DNA of 64,000 bases from Bagarius yarrelli (taxonomy: Eukaryota > Chordata > Actinopteri > Siluriformes > Sisoridae), in the NCBI GenBank assembly GCA_005784505.1, contig VCAZ01000054.1:2739834-2803833 (forward strand), given 5' to 3'. Shown here in pieces: positions 57,880 through 64,000 of this stretch (its first letter is position 1; every line of letters begins with the position of its first letter). The position numbers and the translations under genes are program-made. The notes beneath the pieces are model-generated. The model searched no databases, was not told where the DNA came from, and saw only the letters and a list, made by a program, of their open reading frames with translations.

Positions 57880-58080
57880 GATGGCTGGATGGATGGATGA
57901 ATAAATAAGTATGTGGGTGGATAGATGGTTGGATAGATAAGCAAGGGGATGAATGGATGGATGGATGGAAGGATATGTGAGCAAGTGAATGAATAGACTG
58001 ATGGATTAATAAGTGAGTGGGTGGATGGCTGATGTTGGATAAGTGTGTGGATGGAGTGTTATAGATGGATGGGTGGAGTG
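57880..58080. repeat. GGAT-rich minisatellite inside the LINE fragment
   Basis: Units of GGATGGATGGATG, GGTGGATAGATGG and AAGTGAATGAATAG; it interrupts the LINE frame between the ERI and RIKTSSSG parts. Confidence 0.85.
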
Positions 58081-58723
58081 ACAAGGTTTGGACAGGATTA
58101 AAACGAGTTCATCAGGGGGACGGCTCATGTTAGATGCTTTGAGGAGAAAGTCAGGGAAGCCAGATTAAGTGGTTTGGACATGTACAGAGGAGGGATAGTG
58201 AATATATTGGTAGGAGGCGGTTAGAAATGAAGCTACCAGGCAGAAGGCAAAGAGGAAGACCAAAAAGTAGGTATAGGGATGCGATAAATGAGGACATTAA
58301 GTTAGTGAGTGTGAGTAAAGAGGATGTAGAGAATAGGGGTAGGTGGAGACAGATGAGGCGACCCCTTAAAGCCGAAAGGAGAAAAAGAAGGAAATTACTT
58401 TCGGAAATAAACTGATCACATAATTCATTTGTGGACAAATGAATCAATTATATCATTTACTATTTAAATAAAATGTTTTTTTTATAGTTTAACTAATTAA
58501 TCAATGTTGAATGTATGAATGAAAGAAAGTTAAAATGATAGAGATAAAATCTTGTGAAAACAACAGTTCAGTGATGTGTGTAACTGTGTGAATGATGTAA
58601 CACTCTGCTGTCATTAAATCCCACAAGAGTCTCAGGGAGCTCACCGGAACGTTAAACACAAATTCCGTCATTAAACACAAACACACAACAATTACTAGAA
58701 ACTCTCATTAATTAAATACTTAC

Positions 58724-58900
58724 TCTTTTGTTGCAGCACGCGTTCACCTTGTTTTTCTCCTCATCTAATTTAAATTTTCAAAAGAAGCCGCAATAAGACC
58801 TACAGAACTCTCTGTTTTTGTTGTTGATGTTACTCATAATCCTTCCGGGTTTACACACCGGCGCTCTTACAAGTGACAACAAACCAGAAACCTCTCAAAC
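58724..58900 (-). other. tmem68: TMEM68 non-coding first exon (candidate)
   Basis: On the minus strand a strong donor, CAAAAGA|GTAAGT, lies at 58724/58723, and splicing to the acceptor at 57126 is compatible. The upstream end is not defined; ETS-like motifs at 58843 and 58905 suggest transcription starts about there. Confidence 0.5.
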
Positions 58901-59556
58901 ATTAACTTCCGGCCGGCTTGCAATCTTTCTTTCAAAATAAAAGTCATCAGCTTCATAAACCTTAAAATTCAGTTCGTAAACATATCATCAGGTGGTATTT
59001 GACTGTACTTAGTTAAAGTAACGTGATTATTTATGTTTTAGATAACTCTTCAAGTTGTAATAGAGTTTCTTGTTTGGATTTTAAAGAAAAAAAGTTTTTA
59101 ATAATTTATTATTAAATTTAAAATTTGTTGCTTAAAGATTACTTTTGCTAGTTATACAAGAAATACGAACGACATGGTCTTATTTCGTCTAAAATCGATT
59201 TTTTTTCAATGATCATAAAAAGCTTTATTTATAAAGATTAATCCAAAGTGTTTCTTTTTTCTAGGCTTTTATTTTGGCGTCTTATTTCCCAGAATCCCTT
59301 GATCCCGCTTCTTCTCCGCGCCTGAACTGTGAGAATTAACACCTCTTTATTTAAACTGTCCACTGTTATGGTTATTTCTCATTTTTAACATAAAAAAACC
59401 CTTTAATTTTTACGTGCTCCGTAATGACGTCATACTGACGTTAGTGAAAAGGTTGTGCTGATTGGCTGAGGTTTATTGCGCTCCTTAGGATGATTGTGTC
59501 GTTTTTTTAGTGTTTTTTTTACGGTTTTTAGAGATTGACAGATTTAGTCTTGTAAA
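58731..59556. promoter_or_regulatory. Head-to-head promoter of TMEM68 and TGS1
   Basis: Two ETS-type cores (TTCCGG at 58843-58848; ACTTCCGG at 58905-58912) lie on the TMEM68 side. On the TGS1 side are a ZNF143/SBF-like TTCCCAGAATCCC (59286-59298), a perfect palindromic CRE TGACGTCA (59425-59432), a half CRE TGACG (59436-59440) and an inverted CCAAT box ATTGG (59461-59465), about 95 bases before the presumed TGS1 ATG. No TATA box is evident. This is the usual make-up of a housekeeping bidirectional promoter. Confidence 0.65.
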
Positions 59557-59797
59557 ATGGCATTCAGGTCCGATAGCTGATATCTTTTTTTATCAAGGTG
59601 CAGAAGAGGAAATGACGATCCACTGCTTCTGTTCCAGAGCTTATGTCAAGTACGAGTTTAATCCTAATGCATGAAATCCTTCTGAACTTTTTTTCCCAAA
59701 AGAACCCAAAATGAACTTCATGTGGTTTCTCTTGTCTTTTGCAGTGATCGAGATCTTTATAGATCTGCTCTGAATCACACCCAGAAGGAACCCAGAG
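59557..59797 (+). CDS. tgs1: TGS1 exons 1-2
   Basis: The only sensible ATG (59557) gives MAFRSDS and then TGA. Shifting by one base near 59572-59576 gives ADIFFYQGAEEEMTIHCFCS then RAYV, which matches the TGS1 N terminus. So a one-base lesion or consensus error sits between the start and the family sequence. The exon ends at 59649 (donor GTACGA); exon 2 (59745-59797) continues DRDLYRSALNHTQKEPR with matching phase. Confidence 0.65.
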
Positions 59798-60416
59798 GTG
59801 TGGAAACATCTGAGATTCACATTATCTTCTGAATTGTTCTCTCAGCCCTGTGTCATTTCTGTCGTTTTCTTGCGTCTATCAAGGAAGAGGAGGAGGATTG
59901 TGAAGATGAGGAGTCTGTCTGCTCTGAGGAAGATGACACGGTGCTGGATGAGGAAACTCGGCTGATGGTCAGCGTGGGGCTTCCTTCATCCTCTCCAGCT
60001 CCTCGCTTCTTCAGGGAGACGTACGGCTTCAGCTCTTTTTCCTGTTTCTGTAAAAAAGGGTGATGATGTCACAATGTAAACATTTTTCCTGTGTTCTGTA
60101 AAGAACAAGAACCGATCCAGAGAGAAGAAGAAGAAGAGCAGCGAGGAGAACTGTAAAACCTCACAGGAGGAGGAGTGGGTGCTGGGCGTAGAGGAGGGTG
60201 AGGAGAAAGAGGGTGAGACGGTCGAGCAGCAGCAGCAGAGGAGGAGGGGAAGAGGAGGTGAAGGCTGTAGTTGACGACACTTGCACAAAACCAGAGACTC
60301 ACACTGATGTAAATGCACCACGACATTATATTTAACATGAATCTGTCTGTCTCTCTCTCTCTCTCTTTCTGTGTGTCTCTCTCTCTCTTCTCTCTCTCAT
60401 CTTTCTCTCTCTCTCG

Positions 60417-60451
<35 letters not shown>

Positions 60452-63400
60452 GCCTCTCTTTGCCTCTCTCTTTCTGTGTCTCTATTTCTCTTCTCCTCTC
60501 CTCTCTTTCTTTCTGTGTCTCTATTTCAACCTCTTCGTCTCTCTCTCGCTCCGCTCTCTCTCTCTCGCTGCCTCTCTTTCCTTTCTGTGTCTCTATTCTC
60601 TTTCTCTCTCTCGCCCTCTCTCTCCCTCCCTCTTCTGCCTGTGTCGCTTTTCTCTTTGTCTCTCTCTTGTCTCTCTCAGCTTGTCCCTATTGCTATTTCT
60701 CTCTCTCTTCTCTCGCTTCTCTTTCTTTGTGTCCCCCTCCTCTCTCTCTCTCTCTCTCCTCTATCTCTCTTCTCTCTCTCTCCTCCTGCCTCTCTTCGTT
60801 CGTCTCTCTCGCTCTCTCTCTCCGGCCTCGTGTCTTTCTTTTCCTCATTTCTTCTGTCTTTTTTTCGGCGCTAGGGGCCGCGCTCGGGGCGGGGGGCTTT
60901 CTCTCCGGTCTCTCTTTGTTAATTTGTCTGATCAATAAGGTGTCCTTTTCACATAAAAAAAAGTGTGAATCAGTACACTGACGCGTACATGTGTTTTTTT
61001 TCCCCAGCATGCTTGGCTGCGTATTGGAAGCTGCATGGTGAAGGCCTGCGGACGAGCGGGTGAGAAACATTCTGAGTTCTCCATGCGCTTCCCGGGGCCG
61101 TGGACGTGTCCTGAATGGAAGGAAAAGTGGGAGGAGCATGCTATCAGACGTATGGGTATTACGGAGCAGTTTAGCTACTGGCGTCTCTGGCTGGACTACA
61201 GAGGAGACGGTTAGTGCTGACCTTCCGAACGAGACGTGCTCGCTGAGGAAAACGAACACGAGTCTCCTGCTAGCTGTGATCAGGTGTCAGGAGAAACTGA
61301 GAAGTTTGATGGAGAAACTCTTCCGGAATCACGTGCTGGTTAGCAGGTTAAGTTTGGATACAGAGAAATGCGAGAAGGATGAAAACACTTCACACTGTGA
61401 CTATGTTAATGAGCCTAAATGACGGAGGAGACCAAAAAAGCAGGATTCAACAGGCAGTGCCAGCACGGAGGGTAAGCACAACGTGTGTGTGTGTGTGTGT
61501 GGTGTGTGTGTGTGTGTGTGTGTGTGTGGTGTTACATGCTGGTATAAGCATAGCACATCTATACCATTTGGTGAAGGAGGCGTGGCCTATTGTGTGATCC
61601 CGTAAAGAGTGCCTCCTGTATCTGTATCATTGTTAAGGTCTGTCAGTCTACTGAAGAGGTGTGTTACCTGTAGCAGTCGGTCTCAGTGAAGGAGTGCCTC
61701 TGTTCTGTCATCTCGTGAAGGAGGTGTGGCCCTTATCTGTTAGTCTCAGTGAAATATGTGTGGCCTCTGTATCGTCATCTCAGTGAAGGAGTATGGCCTC
61801 TGTTCCTGTCATCACAGTGAAGGGGTGTGGCCTCTGTCTGTCATCTCAGTGAAGGAGTGTGGCCTCTGTATCTGTCATCACGGAATGAGGTGGCCCTGTG
61901 TCTGTTAGTCTCTTGAAGGAGGTGGGCCTCTGTATCTGTCAATCCAGTGAAGGGGTGGCCTCTTTTCTTCAGTTCAGTGAAGGGTGTGGCCTCTGTATCT
62001 GTCAATCCAGTTAGGAGGTGGGCCTCTGTATCTGTAGTCTCAGTGAAGGATGGTGGCCTCTGTATCTGTCATCACAGTGTCTCAGGAAGGAGGTGTGGCC
62101 TCTGTATCTGTTATCGCTTTTGAAGGATGTGGGCCTCTGTACTGTCAGTCTCAGTGCGGAGGCGTGGTCCTCTGTATCTTGTCAGTCTCAGTGAGGAGGT
62201 TGGTCTCTGTATCTGTCATCTCTGAAGGAGGGGTGGTCCCTCTGTATCTGTCAGTCCTCGTGAAGGGTGTGGTCTCTGTAATCTGTTCAGTCTCAGTGAA
62301 GGATGTGTGGCCTCTGGCCTCTTCTGTCATGTCTGTCTGTCACTCAGTGAAGAGGTGTGCCTCTGTATCTTTCTTTCTGTTAGTCTCTGGAAGGAGGTGT
62401 GCCCTCTTATCTTGTCGTCTCGTGAAGGAGCGTGGGCTCTGATCTGTCGTCTCAGTGAAGAGGTGCGGTCTCTGTATCTGTCAGTCTCATGTGAAGGAGG
62501 GTGTTGGTCTCTGTATCTGTCCATCTCAGTGAAGGAGGTGTGTCTCTGTATCTGTCAGTCTCAGTGAAGGAGGTGTGGTCTCTGTATCTGTCAGTCTCAG
62601 TGAAGGAGGTGTGGCCTCTGTATCTGTCAGTCTCAGTGAAGGTAGGCCTCACCCACTAAAATTTAAAACTAATTTCAGCTCTTGTTTTATATGCTCGAAA
62701 CAAGTCTTTTCATTTATCAGGCGTCATCCAGAGAAAAACAACCCCAAGGAGAATGACAGCGATGAGGACGAGCCGCCAGAGAGGAAAGCAAATGAAAAGA
62801 GGGTAAGCTCTACTTTGTATGTATTTAGTGTGTACTGTTTTTCAGCCTGATGACATGCGTACTAGATTACTGTAAATCAGGGGTTGTTTTTTCCCCCAGT
62901 CATGAGCTGGACATTGATGAGCTCACTCAGATGCCGCGACCCGCTGGAGCCTCTTGTCCCAAACGTATCCTCAACCAATTAGACCCTGCACATCCTCTCT
63001 CTCTTACACACACTTACACACTTGCCAGTGTGTTTTCTAACCACATAGTGTATGGCTTCTGCTGCAGGTTTGTGAGTGTTTTAAAGTTCAGGAGAACTCC
63101 GGAGGGAACTCACAGGAAGGCTAAGTGGAGGAAAAAAGCTGCCTGCAAAATCAACAAGCATGTGTTCTTCACTGACGACGGAGCGATGGAGGAGCCCAAG
63201 ATCAACAAGACGCTCCAAAAAGTAAGACAAAAGACACACAGGAACTGAAAGGCGAATAGGCCACACCTCCTCAGTAAACATTTCAAATTATTTTTTCATT
63301 TTAGGTGCAGAATTTTCTCCAGACGATCCAAACCGAGGCGGTGACAGACCTGGACAGAACAGGAGACGAACACAGCGCTCCAAATCCACAGAAATGTAAG

Positions 63401-63959
63401 GAGGAAGTGTTGGAGGAGATTAGGGAGACTTCTGATTCCGGAGAGCATGAAGAACACTTACACAGCAAACAGCAGATCAGAACCGAACTGGAACAAGAAC
63501 CGCCAACAGAACCAGAGCAGGAAGCCTGCATTTCTTCAGGCTGTAAAGAACAGGATTGTGGACGAGAAGTTGTGTCTTTGGACATCCCAGACTACCTTCT
63601 TCCTGATGCTCCAGAAGATGAACAAGGAGGTTAGAATGCAGCACATTTGGTTAGCTGGTGTGGGAATATCCTTAAAGGTTTTTGGTATTTTCTTAGCAAC
63701 TTCATAGGAGGTTGAGGGAAATTTTTATAAACGTGCACTGTCTTTTTTTTATTTTATACTTAATTTGCTTAAATGCTTTTAAATTCTTCAGCTCAGAATG
63801 GAAAATCTTCAAAAAAGAAGAAAAAGAAGACTAGATCGGGAAAAAGGAAGAACGTGGGTGTACCTCCCGATATCGCATCCGAGCCAAAGATGGTCAAATA
63901 CTGGGCTCAGCGTTATCGTCTGTTCTCTCGCTTTGATGAGGGAATTGTACTGGATCACG
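59557..63959 (+). CDS. tgs1: TGS1, trimethylguanosine synthase, 5' part of gene
   Basis: Nuclear/Cajal-body methyltransferase that turns the m7G cap of snRNAs and snoRNAs into m2,2,7G. Ten exon pieces were traced: 59557-59649, 59745-59797, 59888 to about 60059, 60104-60308, 61008-61471, 62721-62802, 62900-62964, 63068-63221, 63305-63629, 63792-63959. Identity rests on CFCSRAYV and DRDLYRSAL at the N terminus, the acidic EEEDCEDEE tract, AYWKLHGEGL with EKHSEF, SHELDIDEL, KINKHVFFTDD and especially KYWAQRYRLFSRFDEGIVLD, the entry to the catalytic domain. The SAM-binding domain lies beyond the window. The 5' exons carry several frame changes (see separate entries); exons from 63305 on are clean. 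Confidence 0.88.
59888..60308 (+). CDS. tgs1: TGS1 exons 3-4, acidic and Lys-rich region
   Basis: Exon 3 reads EEEDCEDEESVCSEEDDTVL then DEETRLMVSVGLP, parallel to the ELMRSMGLP region of TGS1; its 3' end is not resolved (possible donors at 60021 and 60060). Exon 4 starts at 60104 with NKNRSREKKKKSSEEN and near its end must change frame to read GEEEVKAVVDDTCTKPETHT before the donor GTAAAT at 60309. Both frames look coding, so a one-base shift near 60220-60250 is likely. Confidence 0.6.
60344..60860. repeat. (CT)n-rich tract, TGS1 intron
   Basis: Pyrimidine tract with recurring CTTTCTGTGTCTCTATTTC and CTCTCTCTCG modules, similar in style to 2925-3765. It fills most of the intron between the exons ending 60308 and starting 61008. 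Confidence 0.88.
61008..61471 (+). CDS. tgs1: TGS1 exon 5, with repeated frame changes
   Basis: Starts with AAYWKLHGEGLRTSG in one frame, then must shift by one base near 61050-61061 to EKHSEFSMRFPGPWTCPEWK and EKWEEHA ... EQFSYWRLWLDYRGDG. After a stop, sensible acidic sequence (RDVLAEENEHESPASCDQVS) lies in the same frame, but VSADLPNE before it and LDTEKCEKDENTSHCDY after it lie in another. At least four shifts are needed. The donor GG|GTAAGC is at 61472. Human TGS1 has an equivalent YW..G.GL ... EKH order. Confidence 0.6.
61479..61530. repeat. (TG)n microsatellite after TGS1 exon 5
   Basis: TG run with GG breaks starting within ten bases of the donor, preceding the minisatellite. Confidence 0.85.
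61560..62645. repeat. 36-bp minisatellite, TGS1 intron, indel-rich
   Basis: About 30 copies of GTCTCAGTGAAGGAGGTGTG followed by GCCTCTGTATCTGTCA. The last three copies (62530-62640) are clean and exactly periodic, whereas the middle shows a missing or extra base in nearly every copy. The unit is close to that at 41690-42055 and shares GAAGGAGGTGTGGC. Confidence 0.92.
62721..63221 (+). CDS. tgs1: TGS1 exons 6-8
   Basis: Exon 62721-62802: RHPEKNNPKENDSDEDEPPE then RKANEKR. Exon 62900-62964: HELDIDELTQMPRPAGASCP. Exon 63068-63221: FVSVLKFRRTPEGTHRKAKW then RKKAACKINKHVFFTDDGAM ... NKTLQK. The KR|SHELDIDE junction and KxKNKHxFF are TGS1 hallmarks. The phases across 62802/62900 and 62964/63068 are each off by one base; a single extra G in GGGTAAGC at 62801-62803 would repair the first. 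The frame also reads straight through 62965-63067. Confidence 0.75.
63251..63290 (-). repeat. Single stray unit of the GGAGGTGTGGCC repeat
   Basis: The minus strand reads TTTACTGAGGAGGTGTGGCC then TATTCGCC, matching the core of the minisatellites, in the 83-base intron between TGS1 exons 63221 and 63305. Confidence 0.6.
63305..63959 (+). CDS. tgs1: TGS1 exons 9-10
   Basis: Exon 63305-63629 encodes an acidic disordered stretch (VQNFLQTIQTEAV ... EHEEHLHSKQQ ... DYLLPDAPEDEQG). Exon 63792-63959 encodes AQNGKSSKKKKKKTRSGKRK, then VPPDIASEPKMVKYWAQRYR and LFSRFDEGIVLDH, the Lys-rich segment and the start of the methyltransferase region. Phase 1 joins them properly and no lesion is seen. The donor GTCAGT at 63960 points to the next exon right of the window. 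Confidence 0.9.
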
Positions 63960-64000
63960 GTCAGTTAAAGCTGGGTTTAATAACACACACACACACACAC

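Larger units (their letters stand above)
57270..58415 (+). mobile_element. LINE (non-LTR retrotransposon) 3' fragment, rearranged
   Basis: Forward-strand pieces of a reverse-transcriptase C-terminal region: RRIPARIKGKVYKTVVRPAM then MYGLETV (57315-57400), then EVAELKMLRFSLEVTRLERI (about 57817-57880), then RWFGHVQRRDSEYIGRR (58165-58220) and MKLPGRRQRGRPKSRYRDAI with DVENRGRWRQMRRP (58227-58370). The order matches this LINE tail in fish genomes, but a 36-bp array (57355-57790) and a GGAT array (57880-58080) are embedded. Clade not assigned. It is antisense in the first intron of TMEM68. Confidence 0.85.

Noticed and set aside
59557..61471. TGS1 as a true pseudogene
   Set aside because: Introns, splice sites and later exons are intact and the shifts cluster near an error-prone array; local consensus error is simpler, though not proven.

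Overview
The window is nuclear DNA of a ray-finned fish. Coding sequence is cut into short exons with GT-AG introns, (CA/TG)n, (CT)n and (TA)n microsatellites are very dense, and there is a decayed Tc1-like transposon, a LINE 3' fragment and a short tRNA-derived-looking interspersed repeat in both orientations. Species cannot be fixed from sequence alone. There is no bacterial-style operon, phage or CRISPR content.

Four vertebrate genes were recognised from their proteins. (1) RNF31/HOIP, + strand, 753-9024: the last 12 coding exons (UBA, RING1, IBR, RING2, LDD); its 5' part lies left of the window. (2) XKR4, + strand, 15513-44938: a complete three-exon, 567-residue phospholipid-scramblase-family protein with a 20.4-kb first and a 7.4-kb second intron, followed by a probable 6-kb 3' UTR. 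(3) TMEM68, - strand, 57048-54766: six coding exons, 331 residues, an ER acyltransferase. (4) TGS1, + strand, from 59557 past the right edge: the N-terminal exons up to the entry of the cap-hypermethylase domain. TMEM68 and TGS1 are head to head across about 0.8 kb carrying ETS-like, CRE, inverted CCAAT and ZNF143-like sites. XKR4-TMEM68-TGS1 is the order remembered for human 8q12, whereas RNF31 lies elsewhere in human (14q11), so the RNF31/XKR4 gap is a synteny junction.

Layout: 1-752 RNF31 intron; 753-9024 RNF31 exons set in microsatellites; 9025-15180 intergenic repeats including a 0.5-kb (TA)n block; 15181-16057 GC-rich XKR4 promoter/exon 1; 16058-36417 intron 1; 36418-36617 exon 2; 36618-43979 intron 2 with a 1.5-kb minisatellite; 43980-51215 exon 3 and probable 3' UTR; 52861-54296 Tc1-like element; 54766-58730 TMEM68 with a LINE fragment in its first intron; 58731-59556 shared promoter; 59557-64000 TGS1.

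The genes do not form one pathway: RNF31 makes linear ubiquitin, XKR4 scrambles phosphatidylserine, TMEM68 makes neutral lipid and TGS1 hypermethylates snRNA/snoRNA caps. The least ordinary signals are (a) a family of 36-bp-based minisatellites sharing a GGAGGTGTGGCC-like core in introns of XKR4 and TGS1, with stray copies elsewhere; (b) a second 36-bp array that is an amplified 12-codon piece of a LINE reverse transcriptase; (c) a near-match to the REST/NRSF element inside XKR4 coding exon 1; (d) in-frame RNF31 exons bracketed by complementary (TG)n and (CA)n tracts; (e) a run of frameshifts in the TGS1 5' exons next to an indel-rich array, most simply read as local assembly error. I found no wholly new gene system.
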